DNA of 64,000 nt, taken from positions 62,001-126,000 of the forward strand of contig JAGAOV010000017.1 in the NCBI GenBank assembly GCA_017623515.1, given 5' to 3'. This document shows positions 17,637 through 26,109 of this stretch, piece after piece (position 1 is the first letter of the stretch; the number at the start of each line of letters is the position of its first letter). The position numbers were made by a program, and so were the translations under genes. The notes beneath the pieces were generated by a model, which was not told where the DNA came from, ran no database searches, and was given only the letters and a program-made list of their open reading frames with translations. The DNA is from Ruminococcus sp. (GTDB lineage: Bacteria > Bacillota > Clostridia > Oscillospirales > Ruminococcaceae).

Positions 17637-19328
17637 TTACATTCTCTCAGGACAATCTATCTTGAGTATTCTGAGTGTATTGCAGAGCGTCTGTCTTGCG
17701 GCGTTGCAGAGCATAAGTCTTGCCTGCTGGATGTCAGAAGTTTCAGCATGCTTTACGCTGCATCCGTCATAGAACTTGTGGAAAAGTGTTGCAAGCTCTG
17801 CTGCATACTTGGTGATCTTTGACGGATCGTAGTTTCTTGCAGCACTGTCGATCTCGGTAGGAAGAGCTGCGATGTGACGTATAAGCTCAATTTCCTGCGG
17901 CTTGTCAAGAAGATCAAGAAGTGCTGTGTCAGCATTTTCACAGGACACGCCCTCCTCTGCCATATTGCGGAGAATACTGCAAATTCTTGCGTGTGCATAC
18001 TGAACGTAGTATACAGGATTCTGGGATGACTTTTCAACAGCAAGGTCAAGGTCAAATTCAAAATGTGAGTTTGCTTCTCTTGTGTTGAAAAAGAATCTTG
18101 CAGCATCAATCGGAATCTCTTCAAGGAGAGTAACAAGTGTGATTGCCTTGCCGCTTCTCTTGGAAAGCTTTACCACTTCGCCGTCACGCATGAGCATTAC
18201 CATCTGCATGAGAACAACGTCAAGGCGGCTTGCGTCAACGCCAAGAGCTGTAAGAGCAGCCTTGAGTCTTGGCACATAACCGTGGTGGTCAGCACCAAGA
18301 ATGTCGATAGCTTTATCATAGCCTCTTGTAACAAGCTTGTCGTAGTGGTACGCAATATCAGGTACAATGTAGGTCGGGATACCGTTTGCACGTACAAGAA
18401 CAAAATCCTTATCTGCGCCGAATTCAGTAGCCTTGAACCATACTGCGCCCTCCTGCTCGTAGGTGTATCCACGTTCTGTGAGCTGCTTTACTATATTCTT
18501 AACGCTTCCGTTGTTGTGGAGAGTACTTTCGCTGAACCAGTTGTCATAAACGATACGGTACTTCTTGAGGTCACGTTCAAGACCTGCAACATTTTTCGGG
18601 AGAGCGAATTTTACAAGAGCATCTCTTCTTTCCTTAGCATCGGAACTTACATATTTGTCACCGTTTTCAGCAATGAAATTTTCGGCATGTTCAGTAATAT
18701 CCGCGCCGTGATAAGCGTCTTCCGGCATTTCCACGGAAGGATCAAAATGCTGGAGATAGCGAACCTCCAGAGAAGTTGCGAACTTCTCGATCTGGTTTCC
18801 GGCATCGTTGATGTAGAATTCTCTCTGTGTGTCATAGCCTGCCCAAAGGAGAATTTCCGCAAGGCTGTCGCCAAGTGCACCGCCTCTTGCATTGCCTACG
18901 TGCATAGGGCCTGTAGGATTTGCAGATACGAATTCAACCAGCGCACGCTTACCGTTTCCGGTGGTTGTGCGTCCGTAGTCCTCCTTTTCCTCCAGAACAT
19001 TCTTCACGACACCGGAGAACCATGTTCTTCTCAGGAAAAGATTGATAAATCCAGGGCCTGCTATCTCTGCTCGCTCAAAGGAGCTGCCATCCAGAACCAG
19101 AGCCTCACAAATAAGGGAAGCTATATTTCTCGGTGGCATACGGAAAGCTTTTGCGCTTGCCATAGCAAGATTTGTTGCAAAGTCGCCGTGGGACTTATCA
19201 GCCGGAATTTCAATTTTAAATGCAGGTATCGGTTCAGCTGGTACCTTACCCTCTGCTACAAGACGTCCGACAGCGTCCAGAAGCAGACCATTCAGCTCGT
19301 CAGATGCAAGCTTAATACAGTTTGCCAT
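17637..19328 (-). CDS. argS: Arginyl-tRNA synthetase
   Basis: 563 residues. The class I signature appears as PTGPMHVGNARG (about 128-139, HIGH equivalent), with the adenylate-side KLSKRSGK near 360 as the KMSKS equivalent. The C-terminal all-helical anticodon-binding domain (DALR type) follows. It charges tRNA-Arg. AAGAGGA lies 7 bases before the ATG. It follows the DUF1934 gene by 16 bases, matching the ywiB-argS order in Bacillus. Confidence 0.98.
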   Translation of the reverse strand: MANCIKLASDELNGLLLDAVGRLVAEGKVPAEPIPAFKIEIPADKSHGDFATNLAMASAKAFRMPPRNIASLICEALVLDGSSFERAEIAGPGFINLFLRRTWFSGVVKNVLEEKEDYGRTTTGNGKRALVEFVSANPTGPMHVGNARGGALGDSLAEILLWAGYDTQREFYINDAGNQIEKFATSLEVRYLQHFDPSVEMPEDAYHGADITEHAENFIAENGDKYVSSDAKERRDALVKFALPKNVAGLERDLKKYRIVYDNWFSESTLHNNGSVKNIVKQLTERGYTYEQEGAVWFKATEFGADKDFVLVRANGIPTYIVPDIAYHYDKLVTRGYDKAIDILGADHHGYVPRLKAALTALGVDASRLDVVLMQMVMLMRDGEVVKLSKRSGKAITLVTLLEEIPIDAARFFFNTREANSHFEFDLDLAVEKSSQNPVYYVQYAHARICSILRNMAEEGVSCENADTALLDLLDKPQEIELIRHIAALPTEIDSAARNYDPSKITKYAAELATLFHKFYDGCSVKHAETSDIQQARLMLCNAARQTLCNTLRILKIDCPERM

Positions 19329-19344
19329 GTTACATTCCTCTTTC

Positions 19345-19770
19345 TTACGACTTTAATTTTGTAATATCCAGATATATCTCATTATCTGACATATATGCAG
19401 AATTAACGTCGATCGTATACTTTAAATACAGTGATCCGCCGTTTTCCGACAGTCTGTTTTCAATTTTGTGGGTAAATATTCCCACTGTTATATCTCCGAA
19501 GGGTGTACCGTACAGACAGAAATGCTTCTTTCCTGTTTCAATTACAAGATTGGAGTTTGCAGTACCGGTTCTTACAATTGATACCATACTGTCTCCATCT
19601 GCTGTAATAGTGGTTGTCGCACCTTCAAAACCGGTAGCGTCTGAATCCTCATATGTTATCTTCCACACGCCGCCGTCATTTTCCATTGTACCTTCAGTCA
19701 TAAGTTCTGTTTCTGAGTGGTCATCCTCAGAATCAAGCACACTGCGCAGCTTCAGATTTATCTGTTCCAT
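19345..19770 (-). CDS. DUF1934 (YwiB-like) beta-barrel protein
   Basis: 141 residues, beta-rich, opening with the MEQINLKLRSVL strand and continuing with GGVWKITYEDSD and ...GDSMVSIVRTG, as in the DUF1934/YwiB family of small lipocalin-like barrels. Function is unknown; the family is often next to argS, as here. The start at 19770 follows AAAGGAG; the longer open frame upstream overlaps murI and was rejected. Confidence 0.82.
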   Translation of the reverse strand: MEQINLKLRSVLDSEDDHSETELMTEGTMENDGGVWKITYEDSDATGFEGATTTITADGDSMVSIVRTGTANSNLVIETGKKHFCLYGTPFGDITVGIFTHKIENRLSENGGSLYLKYTIDVNSAYMSDNEIYLDITKLKS

Positions 19771-19786
19771 TTCATTCTCCTTTATA

Positions 19787-20611
19787 TCAGAAATTGCTCC
19801 TGAAAACATCGCCGTGAACATCCTCATGGAGGAAGAAGCGTGCGTTCTCTTCAAACATCTCTGTGCTGTCGCTTACATAGTATGTATTTTTTCCCTTTTC
19901 TTTTCTGCTGCTGAGAAGGTCATGTTCTGTAAGACACCTTTTTGCAGATTTAGCGGCTTCTGCACCTGCGGAGATAAGCTTTACTCCATCTCCCATTATA
20001 TCTCCGATAATGTCAGAAATCACCGGATAATGTGTGCAGCCGAGAATAAGAACATCCACGCCTTCTTTTTTTATAGGTGCAAGATACTCTTCTGCCACAA
20101 GTCTGGTTACAGGATTGCCGAAGTCGGTGTAGCCGTTTTCCACGAGATGCACGAACAAAGGACATGCCTGCGGAATTATCATTATGTCAGGATGAGTCTC
20201 TGCTGCTGCCCTTATATAACTGCCGCTTTTAATAGTAGCCGGCGTACCGATTATGCCAATTCTCTTTTTTTCTGTAGCAGCACATGCGGCTTCTATTGCC
20301 GGTGCAATAACGCCTGTAAAGGGCATATCCTCAACGATAGGATCATCCATTGCAACAGAGCTAACCGTTCCGCATGCTGCAATTATCATCTTTATTTTAT
20401 GCTGTTTGAGAAAAGCTACATCCTCAGAGGCATATCTAAGAATAGTTTCACGGCTTCTGCTGCCATAGGGAATTCTCGCCGTATCGCCGAAATATATGAT
20501 ATTTTCATTAGGAAGTATCCGGTTAAGCTCCTGCACCGCAGTCAGTCCGCCCATTCCCGAATCAAACACGCCTATGGCGTAATCCTTCATGCTGTTGTCT
20601 GTCACTGCCAA
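19787..20611 (-). CDS. murI: Glutamate racemase
   Basis: 274 residues. It makes D-glutamate for peptidoglycan. FDSGMGGLT holds the conserved Asp-Ser, and the two catalytic cysteines are in AACGTVSS and LGCTHYP. The usual ACNTAS motif has Gly in place of Asn, a noticeable variant at a substrate-contacting position. TTG at 20611 sits 7 bases from GAAAGGAG and is the best start; an ATG at 20590 is the alternative and would give 267 residues. It lies between ddl and DUF1934, grouping two cell-wall precursor genes. Confidence 0.94.
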   Translation of the reverse strand: MAVTDNSMKDYAIGVFDSGMGGLTAVQELNRILPNENIIYFGDTARIPYGSRSRETILRYASEDVAFLKQHKIKMIIAACGTVSSVAMDDPIVEDMPFTGVIAPAIEAACAATEKKRIGIIGTPATIKSGSYIRAAAETHPDIMIIPQACPLFVHLVENGYTDFGNPVTRLVAEEYLAPIKKEGVDVLILGCTHYPVISDIIGDIMGDGVKLISAGAEAAKSAKRCLTEHDLLSSRKEKGKNTYYVSDSTEMFEENARFFLHEDVHGDVFRSNF

Positions 20612-20644
20612 GGCAGTTCTCCTTTCTCTGTATGCCCGTCATGC

Positions 20645-21718
20645 TCAGTGGGCACGTTCTGTATTCTCCATAGCCTGTTCTATCAGCTTATCCACAAGAT
20701 AGCTCTGATTCATGCCAAGGTTCTCCATAAGCTTCGGATACATGCTGATGCTTGTAAAACCGGGCAGAGTGTTTATTTCGTTGAGATAGATAATGCCGTC
20801 CTCTGTCAGGAAGAAATCAACTCTTGAAAGTCCTTTGCAGCCAAGTGCCTGATAAGCCTCTACAGCTATCTTTCTGATCTCATCAGACTGTCTTTCATTT
20901 ATTCTTGCAGGGATATAGAGCTTTGATGAGCCGTTGATGTACTTGTCATCATAGTCATAGAAATCAGCCGCCGGCTCAATCTCGCCTACATATGACGCAA
21001 AGGGTGCGTCATAGCCGAACACCGCAACTTCAAGTTCTCTTCCCTTGATATATTCTTCAATAACTACCTTGCTGTCGTGTGAAAATGCAATCTGTACAGC
21101 GTCCTTCAGCTGTTCAAGGTTGCTTGCCTTGTTTACACCTACGGATGAACCGGCGTTTGCAGGCTTTACAAAAAGCGGAAAGCCCAGTGTATCACCGATC
21201 TCCTCACATTTTTCGTCAAGACGGTTTATATCTTTCTGACATACAGATGCCCATTTAGCTGTACGTATACCATTATAATCAAGCACAGTGTGAGTGATGC
21301 ACTTATCCATGCACATTGCACTGCTGAGAGTTCCGCAGCCTACGAAAGGAAGTCTTGCCATTTCAAGGAGTCCCTGAAGTCTGCCGTCCTCACCATTTCT
21401 GCCGTGAAGCACCGGAAATACAACATCTATCTTTTTTGTATAGGTCTCACCATTTTCAATAGTGATTATGCCCTTGTGGATAGGATCTGGTGAGATAATT
21501 GCCGCTGCACAATCCGGATTTTTTTCCCATGCGCCGGATGCGATCTCATTTACATCGCCCGGAAAATACAGCCATCTGCCTTTTCGTGTAATGCCTATGC
21601 AGATCACATCATACTTATCTCTGGGAATGCTGTTTATAACATTAGTTGCAGAAATGAGCGAAACGTCATGCTCGCTTGAAACACCGCCGAAAATTACGGC
21701 TACTCTTGTTTTTGCCAT
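20645..21718 (-). CDS. ddl: D-alanine--D-alanine ligase
   Basis: 357 residues of an ATP-grasp ligase joining two D-Ala for the pentapeptide stem. N-terminal VIFGGVSSEHDVSL, central GFPLFVKPANAGSSVG and C-terminal LSRVDFFLTEDG...NEINTLPGFT are the three classic Ddl motifs. The ATG at 21718 follows GAGGAG at 11-base spacing; an upstream ATG at 21739 has no site. First gene of ddl-murI-DUF1934-argS. Confidence 0.97.
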   Translation of the reverse strand: MAKTRVAVIFGGVSSEHDVSLISATNVINSIPRDKYDVICIGITRKGRWLYFPGDVNEIASGAWEKNPDCAAAIISPDPIHKGIITIENGETYTKKIDVVFPVLHGRNGEDGRLQGLLEMARLPFVGCGTLSSAMCMDKCITHTVLDYNGIRTAKWASVCQKDINRLDEKCEEIGDTLGFPLFVKPANAGSSVGVNKASNLEQLKDAVQIAFSHDSKVVIEEYIKGRELEVAVFGYDAPFASYVGEIEPAADFYDYDDKYINGSSKLYIPARINERQSDEIRKIAVEAYQALGCKGLSRVDFFLTEDGIIYLNEINTLPGFTSISMYPKLMENLGMNQSYLVDKLIEQAMENTERAH

Positions 21719-21915
21719 ATGGATATTATCTCCTCTCATTGTAAAGTCAATTCATTCATACGTCTATCCATCCGCACAAATGCAGTACCTTTTTTATTTT
21801 ATCATATTTCACAAAAATGTGCAAGTGTTTTTTTGCAAAACGGCAGATTTTTTCCTCCGAATTCTTTCATATGATCCATAATAAGAGTTTTTTCTGAAAA
21901 AAGCAGAAAAAGGTA

Positions 21916-21944
21916 TTGACAATCAGAAATAAATGTGCTATACT
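21916..21944 (+). promoter_or_regulatory. SigA-type promoter of rpmG-secE-nusG
   Basis: TTGACA (21916-21921), 17-base spacer, TATACT (21939-21944). Predicted start near 21951. Confidence 0.9.
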
Positions 21945-21950
21945 TTGAGT

Positions 21951-22093
21951 ACCTCTTCTATGGGGTTTATTTTTATGCCTGTTTTCAGAACACACTTTGC
22001 CGAAAACAGCACAGCCCTGTAGCCGGAGGGAGGCAAACGGCCCGTAAGGTTCAAGCCTTTCGGGATGAAGAATAAGATCAGGAGGTGCCGATA
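21951..22093 (+). promoter_or_regulatory. Structured 5' leader of rpmG
   Basis: About 140 transcribed bases before rpmG. Stems visible: GTTTTC/GAAAAC around 21983-22009, and CCCGTAAGG/CCTTTCGGG around 22041-22065 (one mismatch). I do not recognise a known leader class, and there is no terminator. The minus-strand side of the 21719-21915 gap holds only the ddl 5' region. Confidence 0.5.
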
Positions 22094-22243
22094 ATGAGAG
22101 TGAAGGTAACTTTGGCTTGTACTGAGTGCAAGCGTCGCAACTATGTAACCAAGAAGAACAAGCGCAACAATCCCGAGCGTATCGAGATGAACAAGCACTG
22201 CAAGTTCTGCAGGAAGCATACTTTGCACAAAGAAACAAAGTAA
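22094..22243 (+). CDS. rpmG: Ribosomal protein L33
   Basis: 49 residues, too short for ordinary ORF listing. [12 protein letters not shown]...[25 protein letters not shown] contains both CxxC pairs (zinc-binding 'C+' form). AGGAGGTGCC precedes the ATG by 7 bases. It opens the classic rpmG-secE-nusG-rplK-rplA order; no tRNA-Trp gene is present between rpmG and secE. Confidence 0.96.
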   Translation: MRVKVTLACTECKRRNYVTKKNKRNNPERIEMNKHCKFCRKHTLHKETK

Positions 22244-22264
22244 GGATTGGAGGTTCTGAAAGAG

Positions 22265-22594
22265 ATGTCTGACAGCATTAAAAATACCGAGCTGTCCGAA
22301 AAGGAAGCTGCAAAGCTTGCTAAGAAGGAAGCTAAGGAAGCGAACAAGGCAAAATCTGGTGCAGACTCCAAGAAGTCCAAAAAGTCTGATAAGGACAAGA
22401 AAAGCATTTTTGCAAGAATTGGAAACTGGTTCAAGGATCTCAAGCGTGAATTCAAGCGTGTTTCCTGGCCAAGCAAGAAGACTGTTTTCAACAATACTCT
22501 GGTAGTTCTCAGTGTTGTTGTTCTGGGCAGCCTTATAGTTGGTCTTATCGACCTCGGTTTCCTTACACTTATGGAAACCCTCATGAACCTGTAA
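22265..22594 (+). CDS. secE: Preprotein translocase subunit SecE
   Basis: 109 residues. A lysine/alanine-rich hydrophilic extension (residues 1-45) is followed by the SecE core LKREFKRVSWPSKKTVFNNT at about 59-78 and a single membrane helix. SecE clamps SecY in the SecYEG channel. The ATG at 22265 has GGAGG 11 bases upstream; an in-frame TTG at 22247 is less likely. Confidence 0.97.
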   Translation: MSDSIKNTELSEKEAAKLAKKEAKEANKAKSGADSKKSKKSDKDKKSIFARIGNWFKDLKREFKRVSWPSKKTVFNNTLVVLSVVVLGSLIVGLIDLGFLTLMETLMNL

Positions 22595-22648
22595 TGCAGG
22601 TTCTGAACCAGCAGCCTCACCATTGAATTTGTACAGGAGGAAATTACT

Positions 22649-23176
22649 ATGGCAGAAGCAGCAAAATGGTATGTCATCCACACTTATTCAGGCTATGAAA
22701 ATAAGGTAGCTCAGGATATAGAAAAGGTTGTGGAGAACCGTAAGCTTCACGATCTGATTCTTGAAGTCAGAGTTCCTACTGAACGGGTGACGGAAATCAA
22801 TGACGGCAAAACTAAGGAAGTGGAACGCAAAACGTTTCCCAGCTATGTGTTGCTGAAAATGGTCTATACAGATGATTCATGGCACATCGTTAAGAATATC
22901 AGAGGTGTCACTGGATTCGTAGGCCCTGCATCAGAGCCGACTCCTCTTTCCGAAAAGGAAGTTGAGGCACTCGGCGTAGATCTCGGTAAAACTGTTACAG
23001 TAAACTATGAAGTTGGTGACGCAGTTACTATCATAGGCACTGCTATGGACGGCTTTACCGGCATTGTACAGAATATTGACCTCGACGAAGGAACCGTAGA
23101 CGTAATGATCTCTATGTTCGGTCGAGAAACACCAGCTTCTCTCGCCCTCAATCAGGTAGTTAAGCTGGACGATTAA
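22649..23176 (+). CDS. nusG: Transcription termination/antitermination factor NusG
   Basis: 175 residues. The NGN domain (KWYVIHTYSGYENKVAQDIEK, then PSYVLLKMVYTDDSWHIVKN and GVTGFVG) is followed by a KOW domain (GDAVTIIGTAMDGFTGIVQNID). NusG binds RNA polymerase and couples it to Rho or the ribosome. AGGAGG precedes the ATG. Confidence 0.98.
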   Translation: MAEAAKWYVIHTYSGYENKVAQDIEKVVENRKLHDLILEVRVPTERVTEINDGKTKEVERKTFPSYVLLKMVYTDDSWHIVKNIRGVTGFVGPASEPTPLSEKEVEALGVDLGKTVTVNYEVGDAVTIIGTAMDGFTGIVQNIDLDEGTVDVMISMFGRETPASLALNQVVKLDD

Positions 23177-23266
23177 GAAGTTATCAATACGGAATTTATG
23201 GATTCCGGTGGGAGGGAACCGCAAGTAATGCGCTCCCGCCATTTACCACATTATGGAGGTGTGCAA
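23177..23266 (+). promoter_or_regulatory. rplK leader, possible L1-binding site
   Basis: Between nusG and rplK: hairpin CGGAAT/ATTCCG, then GGTGGGAG (from about 23208) paired with CTCCCGCC (to about 23241), with an inner CGCA/TGCG stem, followed by ATTTACCAC. The pair GGTGGGAGG...ATTTACCAC resembles the L1-binding helix of 23S rRNA (GGUGGGAGG...AAAUACCACC). L1 represses the rplK-rplA operon in other bacteria. The assignment is inference from this likeness. Confidence 0.5.
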
Positions 23267-23267
23267 C

Positions 23268-23693
23268 ATGGCACAGAAAGTTACTGGATATATTAAGCTT
23301 CAGATTCCGGCAGGTAAGGCTACACCTGCTCCGCCTGTTGGTCCTGCACTGGGTCAGCATGGTGTAAACATCATGGCATTCACTAAGGAGTTCAACGAAA
23401 GAACTAAGAACGACATCGGCATGATCATTCCTGTTGTTATTACTGTTTATGCAGACCGTTCTTTCACATTCATCACAAAGACTCCTCCTGCTGCTGTTCT
23501 TATCAAGAAGGCTTGCGGCATTGAGAGTGCTTCCGGTGAGCCGAATAAGAATAAGGTTGCTAACATTACCAAGGAACAGGTTCAGAAGATCGCTGAACAG
23601 AAGATGCCTGACCTCAACGCAGGTTCTCTGGAAGCAGCTATGAGCATGATCGCTGGTACTGCTCGTTCTATGGGCATTGTTGTTGTTGACTAA
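23268..23693 (+). CDS. rplK: Ribosomal protein L11
   Basis: 141 residues. The proline-rich N-terminal domain has the conserved [20 protein letters not shown] at about 14-33. The C-terminal rRNA-binding domain follows. L11 binds the GTPase-associated region of 23S rRNA. The ATG at 23268 follows GGAGGTG with good spacing; the in-frame start five codons upstream was rejected. Confidence 0.98.
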   Translation: MAQKVTGYIKLQIPAGKATPAPPVGPALGQHGVNIMAFTKEFNERTKNDIGMIIPVVITVYADRSFTFITKTPPAAVLIKKACGIESASGEPNKNKVANITKEQVQKIAEQKMPDLNAGSLEAAMSMIAGTARSMGIVVVD

Positions 23694-23818
23694 TACCGAA
23701 TACGAATGCGGAGTGTCAGCGCGGTAATGCGTGGGACTCTGACTTCTCAAATGGTGGGAGGAACATTCCGCTAACCGGCTCTGCGCATAAGCACCCGGTA
23801 TTACCACTTAATCAGGAG
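23694..23818 (+). promoter_or_regulatory. rplA leader, possible L1-binding site
   Basis: About 130 bases between rplK and rplA, unusually long for these genes. AATACCG at the left end pairs with CGGTATT (about 23799-23805), closing inner stems GCGGA/TCCGC and GTCAG/CTGAC. It contains ATGGTGGGAGG and GGTATTACCAC, again like both strands of the L1-binding helix in 23S rRNA. It is probably the autoregulatory site for L1 (inference). Confidence 0.5.
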
Positions 23819-23825
23819 GAATATC

Positions 23826-24521
23826 ATGAAACACGGAAAGAAATATGTTGACAGCCTGAAGGCTGTAGATACTTCCAAGCAGTACGCTTCTGAAGAAGCT
23901 CTGACCTTGGTTTGCCAGAATGCAAAGGCAATGTTTGATGAAACTGTTGAAGCTCACATCCGTCTGGGTGTTGACTCAAGACATGCTGACCAGCAGGTTC
24001 GTGGCGCAGTTGTTCTGCCCAACGGCACTGGTAAGACTGTTCGTACTTGCGTATTCTGCAAGGAGGACAAGTACGAGGCTGCTAAGGCTGCTGGTGCAGA
24101 CTATGTTGGCGGTCAGGATCTCGTTGACAAGATCACTAAGGAAAACTGGATGGATTTCGACGTTGTAATCGCATCACCGGATATGATGGGTCTCGTTGGC
24201 CGTCTCGGTAAGGTTCTCGGTCCTCGTGGCCTCATGCCGAACCCGAAGGCTGGTACTGTTACTCCGGACGTAGCTAAGGCTGTTACTGAAGCTAAGGCTG
24301 GTAAGATCGAGTACCGTCTCGACAAGACCAACATCATCCACTGCCCTATCGGCAAGGCTTCCTTTGGTACTGAAAAGCTCCAGCAGAACTTCGATACTCT
24401 GATGGAAGCTATCGTTAAGGCTAAGCCCGCAGCTGCTAAGGGTACTTACCTCAAGTCATGCACTGTTGCTTCTACAATGGGCGTTGGCGTTAAGGTTGCT
24501 ACTAACAAGTATGGTGTTTGA
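23826..24521 (+). CDS. rplA: Ribosomal protein L1
   Basis: 231 residues, full length. The domain II motif [25 protein letters not shown] (about 122-146) is the L1 signature, and [21 protein letters not shown] follows. L1 forms the mobile stalk at the ribosomal E site and acts as a translational repressor. AGGAGGAATATC precedes the ATG. Codon choice is strongly biased, as expected for a highly expressed gene. Confidence 0.98.
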   Translation: MKHGKKYVDSLKAVDTSKQYASEEALTLVCQNAKAMFDETVEAHIRLGVDSRHADQQVRGAVVLPNGTGKTVRTCVFCKEDKYEAAKAAGADYVGGQDLVDKITKENWMDFDVVIASPDMMGLVGRLGKVLGPRGLMPNPKAGTVTPDVAKAVTEAKAGKIEYRLDKTNIIHCPIGKASFGTEKLQQNFDTLMEAIVKAKPAAAKGTYLKSCTVASTMGVGVKVATNKYGV

Positions 24522-24542
24522 TTAATACTATAAGGCATATTT

Positions 24543-24572
24543 AAAGCAGATCGGTTTACCGATCTGCTTTTT
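24543..24572 (+). terminator. Intrinsic terminator of the rpmG-rplA block
   Basis: 11-bp perfect stem AAGCAGATCGG/CCGATCTGCTT with TTTA loop, then TTT, 22 bases after rplA. Confidence 0.93.
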
Positions 24573-24675
24573 GTGCATTATAAGGGGCTCTATCATATGT
24601 TGTGGGATTTACAATCCCCTCAGTCATGCCTGACGGCTCTGAACGTCCTCTGACTACGCATCTGACGCACAGGCT

Positions 24676-25773
24676 TTATGCGGTGCCGCATAAAATTTCT
24701 GCCAGTATTGCATTTGAAACAAGGTAACCCTGTGGGGTAAAGGCTATTGTATTATCAGATTTTTTCATAAGACCGGCTTTGATGAATTTCTGAATGGTTT
24801 TAAGCTGATATTCATCCAGCCACTCTTTCGGAATACCCTCTGAAAGCCTGAGGCCGAGCATAATGCGCTCATCTATAGTATAGGGATGTTCGTCCTCTGA
24901 GATAACGGTCTGATGTTCGTCCCTGATGAATAAGTCAAGGTCTGGTGGAACATAGAATCTGGTATCCATACATGAATGTGCGGCAGGCCCTATACCAAGA
25001 TACGGCTGACATTTCCAGTATCGGCAGTTATGACGGCTTTCAAAGCTTTTGTGTGCAAAGTTTGAGACCTCATATTGAGAAAAGCCTTTTTCTTCCAGAT
25101 AAGATACCATCTGTAAATAGAGATCAGCGGATTCATCTTCATCAGGAACAAGGCTTTTCATATTCTTTTTCGCATAGGGCGTACCATCTTCTATTTTGAG
25201 AAGATATGCGGAAATATGTGTAATGGGAAGTGACGTGAGTTTTTCCATAGTTTCAGAAAGCCTGTCTGAAGTTTGTCCCATTGTGCCTATCATAAGATCA
25301 CATGAGATGTTGTCAAAGCCGGCGTGTTTTGCTGCATAAACTGTGTCTTCAGCCTGCTGTGCCGTGTGAAGCCGTCCCAGAGTTTTAAGTGCGTCATCGT
25401 GCAGATCCTGAATTCCTATGGAAATGCGGTTCACTCCTGCACAGCGGTATTCTTTGAGAGATTCTTCCGTAACTGTTGCAGGATTTACCTCCATTGTGAT
25501 TTCAGGTTCTCTCAGATTGAATGCCTTTTCAGTTGTGTGCAGTATATCCTCTATATGCTCAGGAGAAAGGAGCGAGGGCGTGCCTCCGCCGAAATATATG
25601 GTATCCACAGCCTTACCGTTACCATAAAAGCTTATATTACGGCAGACAGCCTGCACGTAAGCGTCACGCTTATGCAGGCTGTTTTCACATGAATAAAAAT
25701 CACAGTAGGGACATTTTCTCATACAGAAGGGCACATGGATATAGATACCAAGGCTTTTAGCTTCTGATGTCAT
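24676..25773 (-). CDS. hemW: Radical SAM heme chaperone HemW
   Basis: 365 residues. C17-x3-C21-x2-C24 (CMRKCPYCDF) binds the radical SAM [4Fe-4S] cluster, followed by FGGGTPSLL and MEVNPATVT. The C-terminal HemN-type winged region is present. Once called coproporphyrinogen oxidase, this family is now considered a heme chaperone. In Firmicutes hemW follows lepA, as here with one small gene in between, whose stop it overlaps by 17 bases. AAAGGTGATAAG precedes the ATG. Confidence 0.95.
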   Translation of the reverse strand: MTSEAKSLGIYIHVPFCMRKCPYCDFYSCENSLHKRDAYVQAVCRNISFYGNGKAVDTIYFGGGTPSLLSPEHIEDILHTTEKAFNLREPEITMEVNPATVTEESLKEYRCAGVNRISIGIQDLHDDALKTLGRLHTAQQAEDTVYAAKHAGFDNISCDLMIGTMGQTSDRLSETMEKLTSLPITHISAYLLKIEDGTPYAKKNMKSLVPDEDESADLYLQMVSYLEEKGFSQYEVSNFAHKSFESRHNCRYWKCQPYLGIGPAAHSCMDTRFYVPPDLDLFIRDEHQTVISEDEHPYTIDERIMLGLRLSEGIPKEWLDEYQLKTIQKFIKAGLMKKSDNTIAFTPQGYLVSNAILAEILCGTA

Positions 25774-26098
25774 TTCTTATCACCTTTGTCATGGGCATGA
25801 AGAATGCGTCAAATATTCTGCTTATCAGGAAAGCCGCTATAATACTGCCAATCATAAGAGTAAATGCGAGCATATTGTTGTCTATGAAGAGATAGGCAAG
25901 TATAACGCCTACCAGTGCGATAACATAAACAACTGCATTTATGATGGTAGATACCTGACCATTGCAGCAGCGTCTGCCGCATGCCTTGCAAACCTTTCCT
26001 TTGGAATTAAGACCGCCAGCCATTGCCTTTGTCAGTGGATTAAAGGACTTCTCACCGCAGTGAGGGCAATTATAGATAGATTCCTTGTTGTTGCTCAT
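25757..26098 (-). CDS. Zinc-ribbon membrane protein of unknown function
   Basis: 113 residues. The N-terminus has two CxxC pairs (CPHC at 11-14, CKAC at 37-40, plus RRCC) forming a probable zinc ribbon. Two membrane helices follow (about 53-72 and 78-97), and then a short basic cytoplasmic tail. No specific family recognised. AGGAGTGATACT precedes the ATG. It lies 11 bases after lepA and overlaps hemW, so it belongs to that operon. Confidence 0.78.
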   Translation of the reverse strand: MSNNKESIYNCPHCGEKSFNPLTKAMAGGLNSKGKVCKACGRRCCNGQVSTIINAVVYVIALVGVILAYLFIDNNMLAFTLMIGSIIAAFLISRIFDAFFMPMTKVIRNDIRS

Positions 26099-26109
26099 AG
26101 TATCACTCC

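Noticed and set aside
18282..19364. 360-codon plus-strand frame opposite argS
   Set aside because: Antisense shadow: the argS protein on the minus strand is fully conserved, while this frame is Cys-rich and shows no domain.
19322..20827. 501-codon plus-strand frame opposite DUF1934, murI and ddl
   Set aside because: It spans three recognisable genes on the other strand; length comes from codon bias, not coding.
24573..24675. Short palindromic pieces after the rplA terminator (GGGATT/AATCCC and a CCCTCAGTCA-like stretch)
   Set aside because: It recalls the interspersed intergenic repeats seen in Ruminococcaceae, but the match is short and degenerate, and without other copies in the window I cannot support a repeat call.
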